Both the position numbers and the translations under genes were made by a program. From Acetoanaerobium sticklandii (GTDB lineage Bacteria; Bacillota; Clostridia; Peptostreptococcales; Filifactoraceae): a DNA stretch of 64,000 nt. The DNA lies in assembly GCF_000196455.1 (NCBI RefSeq), contig NC_014614.1, positions 451,501-515,500 on the forward strand, in the 5' to 3' direction. Below are positions 1 to 8,051 of the stretch, piece after piece; positions within the stretch are counted from its first letter, which is position 1, and every line of letters begins with the position of its first letter. Below the pieces are notes generated by a model that saw nothing but the letters and a program-made list of their open reading frames with translations, was not told where the DNA came from and made no database searches.

Positions 1-1
1 A

Positions 2-469
2 ATCCTAGATATCGATGGCAACCTAGTGGAAGGAAAGAATAGACCATCGAGTGAAGCAGGTATGCACTTAGCATTTTATAAAAATAGAGCTGACGTAAGC
101 GGGATAGTGCATACGCATTCTAAATTTGCAACAGCAATAGCTTGCATGGGGTGGGAGCTTCCTGCTGTACATTACCTAATAGGAATGGCTGGGCATAGAG
201 TAAAATGCACCGGATATGCCACTTATGGCTCTGATGAACTAGCTAAAAAAGCTCTTGAGACAATAGGAGACTCAAACGCTGTTCTTCTCGCAAATCACGG
301 ACTTATTGCTCTAGGGGAAGATGTTGACAGAGCTTTTTCTACAGCTGAGCATTTGGAATTTGTCTCAGAGGTTTATTACCTTACAAAAACCTTAGGAACA
401 CCAAATATTTTAAGTGATGAAAATATGGACGAGGTAATGAAGAAATTTGGAACATTTAGATATAGATAA
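2..469 (+). CDS. Class II aldolase/adducin family protein (L-fuculose-phosphate aldolase-like), 5'-truncated by the window edge
   Basis: The frame is open from base 2, so the N-terminus lies outside the window. The visible part carries class II (zinc) aldolase signatures: a PSSE motif whose Glu is the catalytic acid in L-fuculose-phosphate aldolase, an HTHS motif giving two zinc-ligand His, and a NHG motif giving the third. Family members cleave or form sugar phosphates such as fuculose-1-P or ribulose-1-P to DHAP or a similar ketone plus an aldehyde. The substrate cannot be told from sequence; a 5-deoxyribulose-phosphate or methylthioribulose salvage role is also possible. The C-terminus looks complete (ends FRYR). 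An AT-rich gap separates it from the next gene, so no operon is evident. Confidence 0.85.
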   Translation: MLDIDGNLVEGKNRPSSEAGMHLAFYKNRADVSGIVHTHSKFATAIACMGWELPAVHYLIGMAGHRVKCTGYATYGSDELAKKALETIGDSNAVLLANHGLIALGEDVDRAFSTAEHLEFVSEVYYLTKTLGTPNILSDENMDEVMKKFGTFRYR

Positions 470-496
470 ATATACATTAGAAATAATTTAGATAAG

Positions 497-527
497 AAAT
501 ATACTTCTTGAAAAAAAAAGTATATTT
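497..527 (+). terminator. Hairpin with T-rich 3' end after the aldolase gene
   Basis: A 10-bp perfect stem (AAATATACTT / AAGTATATTT) with an A-rich loop lies between the aldolase stop and the next ribosome binding site. The U tract is short, so it may be a weak terminator or a leader hairpin for the 545 gene. Confidence 0.4.
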
Positions 528-544
528 TATGGGGAGGAGAAGTT

Positions 545-2647
545 TTGAGAAACAAAATTTCAGCGGATTTTAAGAAATATTGTGAATATTATTACAATGA
601 AAAATTACTTAATATTAATTTAGATGGAAAGATTTTAGAACTGCCTTATGTAATTATTTATGATAATCTATATCATAGTATTTCAGCTAAGGATATTAGT
701 TTTAGAATTCATTATAATAATTTTATGGTTGAAGAGAAGATATTAGCTTTAACTGAAGAAATGTTCCGACAGTATTGTACTGATAATAATATTAAGGAAA
801 TGCTAGCAGAAAAAAGACTGAGGCTTTTTGATATTATCAAAAATAATAATAAACTTGAACTAGAAATTCAAATGCTTAACTATGTAGATTGTATCCATAC
901 AAATAGTATAATAGATTTAAAGAGTGAAAATAATTATACATCATTAAGAGAATTACTGCATAATAATGGCAAATTAGATGAAATAAGTAATTCAAAGTTA
1001 GCCAATCAATTTGATATTTCTATAGCATTATTTACTGGTGATAATTGTCTAGTTGTTAAAAAGATAAAATCAGATGGTATTATAGGAGAAGAAAATCTAT
1101 ATCCATCGATAGCAGATTCAATTATGCTTGAAGATATTATAGACAATAATTTAGTTTGTAAAAAATTGGAAAAAGAATTTAATTTAAAATATGAATATGT
1201 TGATGAAATATTTTTTTTAGGAATAGCTAGAAATCTTATTAAAGGTGGTAAAACTGATATCTTTTTTCTTGTAACTACAAAGTTAAACAATAGTGATATT
1301 TTAGGAAGATACTATTTTGAGAATAATAGAAATAATTCAATCTTAGAATTTGTTAAATTTAATAGTATTAAATATGATGAAAGGATATTTATTACTGATA
1401 AAAAAATTTTTAACTTTGACATGAAAGCTATTATGTCTGAAAAATTAGACAATATGACATTAGAACTTTTAGGTAGTATTTCATTATTTATAAACTGGAT
1501 AAACAAGGAAGATTTAGTTGAGTCATCAGCAGGGACTAATGATATAGATAAAATATTAAAAATTATAAAAAATAAAATTAGCAATAAAAGCAAAGATATT
1601 ATTAAATATGTAGAGGCATATTTTGAATTTATATCTGACGAAAAAGAAAGGGAGTTTGAAATTCAAATAGGTAATCTAATAAAACTTGAAATAGATAAAT
1701 ATTTAGAAAATGTTTTTGACAGAATATTATTAGATAGTAATTTTAGCTATAAAGTAAAATATGCTTCATTTTATAGCCTTTGTACACTGTATAGAAGAAA
1801 TAAAGAATATAGCAAATATCATAAGCTAATTGATAGTTATACCAAAGATTTTCAAACCCAATATACTTTCCCTCATCTTAAATCAATGTGTTTAAGGGAA
1901 ATAATATCTTTAAGAAAAATAGGATATAATTTAGATTTGAAAGATTCTATTAACTTAGCAAAAGAAGCTAAAAATAATCTTCCTAATAATATTGGAGTAC
2001 TCCATAGCTATGCAGTTGTAGTTGCTATGGCATTTGAGGAAGAATTATATGATATTAATAATGAAGAAAATAAAAAGGAATTATATGATGCAATTGAAAT
2101 AGCTCAGAGGATAATTAATAAAGAAGATTTTGCCAAATTTTATTCAACTTACGGTAGGCTTCTTTGTATTGATGGAAAATATGATGAAGCCAAAAAAAAT
2201 ATTCGAAATGCAATTGATAAGGAAGATAAAGATAAACTTGGCTATGCTCTCAGCATTGGAGATTATCAGACGCAACTCTTGAATGTTGAATTTAAAAAAA
2301 GTAAAAATGAATTTAGCGATATAAAAAAATTATTGGAAAACAAAGTAGAAGGAGTAAAAACTGATATCATTGAAGCAAGAGAAAAACTTGAGAATGAGAA
2401 AACCAATAATTTAGAGTTTCTGGGATTTTTCACTGCGATAATCAGTTTCACAATTGGCTCAATTCAAATAGCGAACGGTCAAGATGTAAGAGATGCTGCT
2501 AGGCTTATTGTTGTGCTAGCAGGGAGTTTATTAATTGTGTTAGGAGGTTTTGGGACAATACTTCATGGTAAGAATAGATTTATGAGTAATTTATTTACAG
2601 GAATAATGGGGATTGTTATGATAATATTAGGATTAAGTTTTATTTGA
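545..2647 (+). CDS. Hypothetical protein with TPR-like middle region, coiled coil and C-terminal membrane segments
   Basis: I do not recognise a named family. It starts at a TTG preceded by GGGGAGGAG with good spacing. The 700-residue product has an uncharacterised N-terminal half, a helical region at about residues 350-600 that reads like TPR or Sel1-type repeats, a Lys/Glu-rich coiled-coil stretch near 590-620, and two or three hydrophobic segments at the very C-terminus, so it is probably a tail-anchored or C-terminally embedded membrane protein. There is no signal peptide. Codon use is exceptionally A/T-rich (many ATA, TTA and AAT codons) compared with the genes further right. It lies 24 bases upstream of a PP2C-type phosphatase gene, suggesting a two-gene unit in which the phosphatase acts with or on this protein (inference). 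Confidence 0.7.
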   Translation: MRNKISADFKKYCEYYYNEKLLNINLDGKILELPYVIIYDNLYHSISAKDISFRIHYNNFMVEEKILALTEEMFRQYCTDNNIKEMLAEKRLRLFDIIKNNNKLELEIQMLNYVDCIHTNSIIDLKSENNYTSLRELLHNNGKLDEISNSKLANQFDISIALFTGDNCLVVKKIKSDGIIGEENLYPSIADSIMLEDIIDNNLVCKKLEKEFNLKYEYVDEIFFLGIARNLIKGGKTDIFFLVTTKLNNSDILGRYYFENNRNNSILEFVKFNSIKYDERIFITDKKIFNFDMKAIMSEKLDNMTLELLGSISLFINWINKEDLVESSAGTNDIDKILKIIKNKISNKSKDIIKYVEAYFEFISDEKEREFEIQIGNLIKLEIDKYLENVFDRILLDSNFSYKVKYASFYSLCTLYRRNKEYSKYHKLIDSYTKDFQTQYTFPHLKSMCLREIISLRKIGYNLDLKDSINLAKEAKNNLPNNIGVLHSYAVVVAMAFEEELYDINNEENKKELYDAIEIAQRIINKEDFAKFYSTYGRLLCIDGKYDEAKKNIRNAIDKEDKDKLGYALSIGDYQTQLLNVEFKKSKNEFSDIKKLLENKVEGVKTDIIEAREKLENEKTNNLEFLGFFTAIISFTIGSIQIANGQDVRDAARLIVVLAGSLLIVLGGFGTILHGKNRFMSNLFTGIMGIVMIILGLSFI

Positions 2648-2671
2648 TAGCATATTATTAAGGAGAAGAAA

Positions 2672-3529
2672 ATGAAAGTTATTCAGAAAGATTCAATTTC
2701 TAAATCATTAAAAAAATATAATGAAGACATATCATATATTGGAGATTCTTGGGCATGGGTCATTGACGGAGCGACAGGTTTGAGTGGTAGAAACTTGCTT
2801 AAGGATAAAACTGATGCATCTTGGTTTGTATATCAATGGAATGAATATCTTATTTCTAATATTAAGAATTATAATTTTGACCTAAGTACTATTATTAAAT
2901 TAGGAATAGAATCTATATATGATAAATATAGATTTTTAGTTAAGAAAGAAGAAGATTTATTGATTAGTCCAATAGATTTCCCATCAGCAACGATAGCATT
3001 AATAAGATGGAATAGTAATCATATAGAATACTTTTTATTAGGAGATTGTGAGATTTTGATTCAGAACGGACAAACAAATTTAGTTCATATTAGTGATGAG
3101 GCTTTAAAACCATTTGATGATAAAGTTATAGATTTAATGACGAATGAGAAAATTATTAATGGACTAACTCATGATGAAGCTAGAGACAAGGCTACAAGTA
3201 TGTTGGTAGAGCATAGGTTAATGAAAAATAAACCAAAAGGTTATTGGTCATTAGAGTTCGATGATATAGCTGTAGATATGGCGAAAAAAGGAAAAATTTG
3301 TTTAGATCAAGAGGCAAAATGTCTTTTAATGTCTGATGGTTTTTCAATATTATTTCAAAAATATCTTAAAGTTGATAAATATAAAATTATTAATTTTGTA
3401 GAAAAAAATGGATTAGTTGGATGTTATAATCTTCTTAGAGATATTGAGTCAAATGATTCTGAATGCATAAGATACCCAAGACTGAAAAAAAGTGATGATT
3501 CATCAGCCGTATTTATAAGATTTTTTTGA
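2672..3529 (+). CDS. PP2C-family (PPM) protein phosphatase
   Basis: The 285-residue protein keeps scattered PP2C hallmarks: DGATG near residues 33-37 (metal-binding Asp), SATIALIRW near 107, GDCE near 124 (the GDS/GDC strand), MSDGF near 220, and a C-terminal DDSSAVF (the usual final DD-x-S/T element). It therefore probably dephosphorylates Ser/Thr residues using Mg/Mn. No transmembrane segment or signal peptide is visible, so it should be cytoplasmic. It has its own AAGGAGA site and follows the 700-residue TPR/membrane protein closely. No Ser/Thr kinase is present in the window, so the partner kinase, if any, is elsewhere. The same AT-rich codon use as its neighbour suggests a shared, possibly transferred, origin. 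Confidence 0.75.
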   Translation: MKVIQKDSISKSLKKYNEDISYIGDSWAWVIDGATGLSGRNLLKDKTDASWFVYQWNEYLISNIKNYNFDLSTIIKLGIESIYDKYRFLVKKEEDLLISPIDFPSATIALIRWNSNHIEYFLLGDCEILIQNGQTNLVHISDEALKPFDDKVIDLMTNEKIINGLTHDEARDKATSMLVEHRLMKNKPKGYWSLEFDDIAVDMAKKGKICLDQEAKCLLMSDGFSILFQKYLKVDKYKIINFVEKNGLVGCYNLLRDIESNDSECIRYPRLKKSDDSSAVFIRFF

Positions 3530-3546
3530 GGCAATATTTTAATGTA

Positions 3547-4098
3547 CTAAAATACAGCTGGAGTTATGACTGAAAGAATTTTCACAGGAGATCCTAGAGG
3601 GTTTCTCCACTGGTGAGGCATTGTAGATGGATAGTGTATAGAGTCACCTGATTGAACTAGGTATTCCTTGTCTTCTATTTCCACGATTAATACACCCTCT
3701 AATACATAGGCAAATTCTTCGCCAGGGTGGTTGTACTTATGTCCGTGCTTTTGACCTCCAGGAATAGTTACTATCATTGATTCCAAGCTTCTGCCAGAAA
3801 AATCTCCACTCAATCTTACAAATTCAGAAGGAAGACCTTCCATTTTAAAAGATTTTTGCTCATCGATTTTTACATGATAGTTATGAGTCTCCATGCTGTA
3901 GAAAAAATAGGTCATAGGAACTGAAAATGCATCAACTAGTTTTTTTAGTGATGTAATTGCAAGTGAGGATGAGCCGTTTTCAACTTGGGATAGAAAACTT
4001 ACAGAAAGCTCTGTCTTATCAGCTAAATCTTTAAGTGTATATCCTTTTTCTTTTCTTAGTTCTTTTATCTTATCTGCTATTTCGCTTAGTATCTCCAT
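3547..4098 (-). CDS. XRE-family HTH regulator with C-terminal cupin domain
   Basis: Residues 8-62 form a classic Cro/C1-type helix-turn-helix (TLKDLADKTELSVSFLSQVENG), and residues 110-180 form a small cupin barrel with HGHKYNHPGEEF and PHQWRN metal/ligand motifs. This architecture (PuuR/SutR-like) is typical of local regulators of amino-acid, polyamine or peptide metabolism. It is transcribed away from the POT transporter at 4397 across a gap of about 300 bp that contains three copies of a short palindromic motif, so it most likely controls that transporter, the following M24 peptidase and itself (inference). The ligand is unknown. It converges with the phosphatase gene with only 17 bases between stops. 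Confidence 0.9.
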   Translation of the reverse strand: MEILSEIADKIKELRKEKGYTLKDLADKTELSVSFLSQVENGSSSLAITSLKKLVDAFSVPMTYFFYSMETHNYHVKIDEQKSFKMEGLPSEFVRLSGDFSGRSLESMIVTIPGGQKHGHKYNHPGEEFAYVLEGVLIVEIEDKEYLVQSGDSIHYPSTMPHQWRNPLGSPVKILSVITPAVF

Positions 4099-4167
4099 TT
4101 TTTGTCTCCAATTAGTTAATAATAAATATAGGATAATAATACCATATAAGTTTGTCTTATTTCAATC

Positions 4168-4219
4168 TTACTGTAAAAAACTTAGCTATATTTACTGTAT
4201 ATATAGAAAATTTACAGTA
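4168..4219. promoter_or_regulatory. Three TTAC(T/A)GTA repeats, candidate operators for the XRE-cupin regulator
   Basis: In the divergent intergenic region the motif TTACTGTAA (a perfect odd palindrome at 4168-4176) recurs as TTACTGTAT at 4192-4200 and TTACAGTAT at 4212-4220. The last two also form an inverted pair TACTGTA/TACAGTA. Spacings of about 24 and 20 bp put them on roughly the same helix face. They suit binding by the adjacent dimeric HTH protein. The rest of the 4099-4396 gap holds AT-rich promoter DNA and an imperfect inverted repeat near 4320-4355. Confidence 0.45.
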
Positions 4220-4396
4220 TTATTAAAATTATAGTTGAAAATTATAGTTATACAATATATAATTTAGTCTAGATTAACAACTGTGATAGTTTTAACTTTT
4301 CACACAATTGTTTTTAGCTTTTAGGAAAACGATTTTGTAATCTGTTTTTCTAGGAAATATCATTTTATATGAAATCATACTGATGGAGGGAAGTAA

Positions 4397-5776
4397 ATGA
4401 GCGATATGGTAGTAAAGAACAAAAGACCATTTGGTTTCTACGTATGCAGTGTTGCATTTATGTTTGAAAGAATGGCATATTATTCAGCAAAATACTTAAT
4501 TTATGTGTTTGTTGCAGCAACTATTGCTACTGGAGGGTTAGGATTAACAAAAGTAGAGGCTGCATATATCCAGTCAAACCTTGTTGCATTTACATATTTG
4601 GCACCTATTATTGGTGGATATATCTCAGACAGATTTATAGGAGCAAGGTATTGCGTACCAGTTGGTATAGCTCTTATGGCTGCTGGATACTGGATAGGAG
4701 CGTCAGCAACTGATGCTGTAGGTATGAATATAATGGTTACTCTTGTAGCTATTGGAACAGGGTTATTCAAAGGCAATGTTGCAGCTATTAGCGGTGCTTT
4801 ATTTGATGATAAAGAGCAGCTTGATTCTGCTTTTTCAACTCAGTACTCTTTTGTTAATATAGGAGCATTTATTGGGACTACAGCTGTAGGATTGCTAGTA
4901 ACTAAGACATTTGCACATGGTGATATACAAGGCTTTAGAGCAGCATTTCAAGTTTGTGCTGCAATTTGTGCAATTGATTTAGTATGGTTCTTATTTGGAA
5001 GTAAGTTTTTAGGAGAAGTTGGTAAGAAACCATTTAAATTAGGAAAAGAAGTAGATAAAGATGTAGTAGTAGAAAATAAACCTCTTACTAAGTCTGAAAA
5101 GAAAAAGGTATTTGCAATTATACTAATTTCAACTTTTTCAGTTATTTTCTGGGTATTTTGGTATCTTACATATCTAGCTGCCTATGATTACGGTGCAGCG
5201 TTTATTAATATGAATGTAAGTGGTTTTAATGTTCCACTTTCATGGTTTGACTCACTAAACTCTATGGCTTGTATAGCTTTAGGGCCAGTTCTTGGTGTGC
5301 TTTGGTTTAAATTATCAAAGACTGCAAGAGGAGACCTTAGTTTATTTAAAAAGCTTGGTATAGGACTTGGACTTCTAGGAGCGGCATTTTTAATGCTAGT
5401 GTTTGCAGAGTTTTCAAGAGGAGTAGGTGCAAGTGATGCATCTAAGGCAAGCCTATTTTGGCTGATTGCTTTTGGTTTACTTCTAAGCGTAGGAGAAATG
5501 TTCTTCTCGCCTCTAGGAAACTCATTTGTATCTAAATATGCTCCTAATAAAATGGTGTCAGTACTTATGGGAGTATGGATATTTGCAACTTTTATAGCAG
5601 GTAAATCATACGGATATCTATATGAATTTGCTTCAAAATTCTCAGTTATTCAAGCGTATTCAGTAATACCTGCAATATTATTTGTAGCTGCTGTGATGCT
5701 GTTTGTATTTGACAAAAAGCTTACTACTTTACTTGAAGATGACAGTGATGATGCAGAGGATGCTCTAGTATCATAA
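4397..5776 (+). CDS. Proton-dependent oligopeptide transporter (POT/PTR2 family, MFS)
   Basis: The 459-residue protein is a polytopic membrane protein with about 12 hydrophobic segments. It has POT signatures: an ERMAYYS motif in TM1 (family E-x-x-E-R-F-x-Y-Y region, here slightly reduced), GGYISDRFIGAR in the TM2-3 loop, and FKGN in TM4. POT proteins take up di- and tripeptides with protons. Start choice follows GGAGGG eight bases upstream. It is followed by an M24 Xaa-Pro peptidase gene, which fits import and hydrolysis of proline-containing peptides, and is divergent from an XRE-cupin regulator. Reduction of the N-terminal motif (one Glu missing) could alter proton coupling, so substrate specificity is uncertain. 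Confidence 0.88.
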   Translation: MSDMVVKNKRPFGFYVCSVAFMFERMAYYSAKYLIYVFVAATIATGGLGLTKVEAAYIQSNLVAFTYLAPIIGGYISDRFIGARYCVPVGIALMAAGYWIGASATDAVGMNIMVTLVAIGTGLFKGNVAAISGALFDDKEQLDSAFSTQYSFVNIGAFIGTTAVGLLVTKTFAHGDIQGFRAAFQVCAAICAIDLVWFLFGSKFLGEVGKKPFKLGKEVDKDVVVENKPLTKSEKKKVFAIILISTFSVIFWVFWYLTYLAAYDYGAAFINMNVSGFNVPLSWFDSLNSMACIALGPVLGVLWFKLSKTARGDLSLFKKLGIGLGLLGAAFLMLVFAEFSRGVGASDASKASLFWLIAFGLLLSVGEMFFSPLGNSFVSKYAPNKMVSVLMGVWIFATFIAGKSYGYLYEFASKFSVIQAYSVIPAILFVAAVMLFVFDKKLTTLLEDDSDDAEDALVS

Positions 5777-5789
5777 AATTTAAAAAAAT

Positions 5790-5828
5790 GTATACCCATA
5801 TGGCAATATTCATGCTGTATGGGTATAC
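5790..5828. terminator. Strong hairpin after the POT transporter gene
   Basis: An 11-bp perfect stem, GTATACCCATA / TATGGGTATAC, encloses a second small stem (GCA/TGC). A run of A precedes it, giving a U-run on the minus strand, while the plus-strand 3' flank is only moderately T-rich. It may act as a partial terminator or transcript-end stabiliser between the transporter and the peptidase. Confidence 0.55.
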
Positions 5829-5914
5829 TGATATTATAATAAAATTTGGTTTATGATTTTGAAAAGTTAAGCTTACTTATTATTTTGAATTATTTTTTTA
5901 GGAGAGATAAGACT

Positions 5915-6988
5915 ATGAAATTAAACAGACTAGAAAGTATCTTAGAAAAAATGAAGGCAGAGAATCTGGAGCAGATGATAATTTCTGATCCAGCATCAAT
6001 TTTTTACTTAACAGGTAAATGGATTCATCCAGGAGAGAGAATGCTAGCTCTTTATATCAGCACAAGAGGTGAGCATAAGCTGTTTGTAAACAAGCTTTTC
6101 CCTATAACTGAGGATTTAGGAGTAGAGATAGTTTGGTTTGACGATACAAACAATGCTGTAGAAATACTATCAGAGGTTGTTTTAAAAGACAAGTCAGTAG
6201 GAGTAGACAAAAACTGGCCAGCTAGATTTTTAATTGGATTAATGGAGCTAAAAGCAGGAAGCTCATATGTAAATGGTTCATTAATCGTAGACAGAGTGAG
6301 AATGATTAAGGATGAAGCAGAAAAAGACTTTATGAGAGAGGCTTCAAGACTTAATGATTTAGCAATGGAAAAGCTAAAAAATGAAGTAACTAAAGGTCAC
6401 AGCGAAAAGGAATTGATGCAGGTGCTTCAAGGGATTTACAAAGAGCTAGGAACTGATGGATTCTCATTTGAGCCTATTTTAGGATTTGGAGCAAATGCAG
6501 CTAACCCTCACCACTCAAATACTGATAAGGTTGCTGAGATAGGGGATAGCATCATTCTAGATATAGGCTGTGCAAAGAATTCATATTGCTCAGATATGAC
6601 TAGAACAGTGTTTTTAAAGGAAGCTAGCGACAAGGCTAAAGAGGTATTTGAAATAGTACTAGAAGCTAATAAAAGAGCTATTAATACTGTTAAGCCTGGA
6701 GTTAGATTCTGTGATATAGATGCTGCAGCTAGAGATTACATAGCATCTAAAGGCTACGGTGAATACTTCACTCATAGAACAGGACACTCTATAGGTATTG
6801 ATGTACATGATTACGGCGATGTTTCTGCTATCAACACAGACAAAGTTGAGCCAGGAATGATATTCTCTATAGAGCCAGGTATCTATCTACCAGGAGAAAT
6901 AGGAGTAAGAATAGAAGACCTAGTACTAGTTACTGAAGATGGTTGCGAAGTGCTAAATAAAGCAGATAAAGAGCTTTGCATATTATAG
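5915..6988 (+). CDS. M24-family Xaa-Pro peptidase (prolidase/aminopeptidase P-like)
   Basis: The start was placed at the ATG at 5915 because AGGAGAGA sits just upstream; an upstream in-frame start at 5846 would add 23 unlikely residues. The 357-residue product has an N-terminal creatinase-like domain and a C-terminal pita-bread fold with all five dinuclear metal ligands: Asp in ILDIG, Asp in CSDMTR, His in RTGHSIG, Glu in SIEPG and Glu in RIEDL. It should cleave peptides at Xaa-Pro bonds in the cytoplasm. The position after a peptide transporter suggests it processes imported proline peptides, useful in an organism that ferments amino acids. Confidence 0.93.
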   Translation: MKLNRLESILEKMKAENLEQMIISDPASIFYLTGKWIHPGERMLALYISTRGEHKLFVNKLFPITEDLGVEIVWFDDTNNAVEILSEVVLKDKSVGVDKNWPARFLIGLMELKAGSSYVNGSLIVDRVRMIKDEAEKDFMREASRLNDLAMEKLKNEVTKGHSEKELMQVLQGIYKELGTDGFSFEPILGFGANAANPHHSNTDKVAEIGDSIILDIGCAKNSYCSDMTRTVFLKEASDKAKEVFEIVLEANKRAINTVKPGVRFCDIDAAARDYIASKGYGEYFTHRTGHSIGIDVHDYGDVSAINTDKVEPGMIFSIEPGIYLPGEIGVRIEDLVLVTEDGCEVLNKADKELCIL

Positions 6989-7007
6989 GATAATAGATTT
7001 TTTAGTG

Positions 7008-7039
7008 AAAGACCTGTGAAAAAATTCATGGGTCTTTTT
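7008..7039 (+). terminator. Intrinsic terminator of the M24 peptidase gene
   Basis: AAAGACC(TGTGA...TCATG)GGTCTTT forms a stem followed by a run of T. Confidence 0.75.
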
Positions 7040-7180
7040 GTTATGCTCCTAATAAAGATTTTTGAGAAACATGGGCCATCTTAAACTCAAATTAATAAGT
7101 ATAGTTCTTATCATCATAGAATATTTATTGATAGATAAGGGTATATAATATTTTATATAATAACTAAATGGGGGATTTTT

Positions 7181-7933
7181 ATGTGGACTAGAGTGGAACT
7201 AAAATTAAAGGCTAAGGATTTTTTGAGAATGTATTACTGGAAAGCTTTTTTGGTTGCTTTTATGATATTTATAGTAGGAGGAAACCAAAATATGCTCCTC
7301 AATTCAGGAGGAAGCTCTGGAAGGGGAGGGCAAGATGCTCATTATCAAGGCGGGCAAATTATAGTTGATGACCCGAATTCCTTTGTTGGAAGATTTACAG
7401 AGCTGATGGGAATGCCTGGAATACTTGCTCTTTCTATTGTGATAGTGTTATTTGTGATTGGATTTTTTCTTATATTTAGATTTTTTATTGGAATTCCAAT
7501 TGAAATAGGAGGAAGAAAATTCTTCCTAGATGGGATTAATGAAGAACCAGATGTAAAATCACTTGGATGGGTATTTAAATCTGGTTCATACATGAATATA
7601 TCAATTACTATGTTTTTAACTGGAATATATAATTTCTTATGGTTTTTGCTACTGATAATTCCTGGAATAATAAAGCATTATTCCTATATGATGGTTCCTT
7701 ATATTTTAGTTGAAAATCCAAATATTGAACCTTCTAAGGCAATAAGACAAAGTATTCAAATGACACAGGGACATAAAATGAATATGTTTATTTTAGATTT
7801 ATCATTTTTAGGCTGGTATATTTTAGGAACCTTGATGCTAGGAATTGGAGTTTTGTTTGTAAATCCCTATTATGAAGCGACTTATGCTCAGTTATATATA
7901 TCTTTAAAGGATAATGAAACTATTGAGTATTAA
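7181..7933 (+). CDS. DUF975 family integral membrane protein
   Basis: The 250-residue protein begins MWTRVELKLKAK and has several hydrophobic segments (about residues 22-35, 88-110, 137-165, 205-228) with a polar Gly/Ser-rich loop near residues 45-60. The RELK(x)KAK opening and the helix PSKAIRQSIQMTQGHK are characteristic of the DUF975 family of Firmicutes membrane proteins, whose role is unknown. GGGGG upstream provides the ribosome binding site. It is flanked by terminators on both sides, so it is probably monocistronic. Confidence 0.8.
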   Translation: MWTRVELKLKAKDFLRMYYWKAFLVAFMIFIVGGNQNMLLNSGGSSGRGGQDAHYQGGQIIVDDPNSFVGRFTELMGMPGILALSIVIVLFVIGFFLIFRFFIGIPIEIGGRKFFLDGINEEPDVKSLGWVFKSGSYMNISITMFLTGIYNFLWFLLLIIPGIIKHYSYMMVPYILVENPNIEPSKAIRQSIQMTQGHKMNMFILDLSFLGWYILGTLMLGIGVLFVNPYYEATYAQLYISLKDNETIEY

Positions 7934-8029
7934 ATTTATTGGTTAATTTATATATAAATCTGTTTAATTATATCTAATGTATGGATAATGTCTTGGAAAA
8001 TAGTATAGAATTCTAGATTTTTATAGGAA

Positions 8030-8051
8030 GGGACCGGCAGGTCCCTTTTTT
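8030..8051 (+). terminator. Intrinsic terminator of the DUF975 gene
   Basis: GGGACC-GGCA-GGTCCC followed by six T. It abuts the stop codon of the convergent threonine dehydratase gene. Confidence 0.85.

Noticed and set aside
5846..5914. Upstream in-frame extension of the M24 peptidase
   Set aside because: It lacks a ribosome site and family similarity; the ATG at 5915 has AGGAGAGA.
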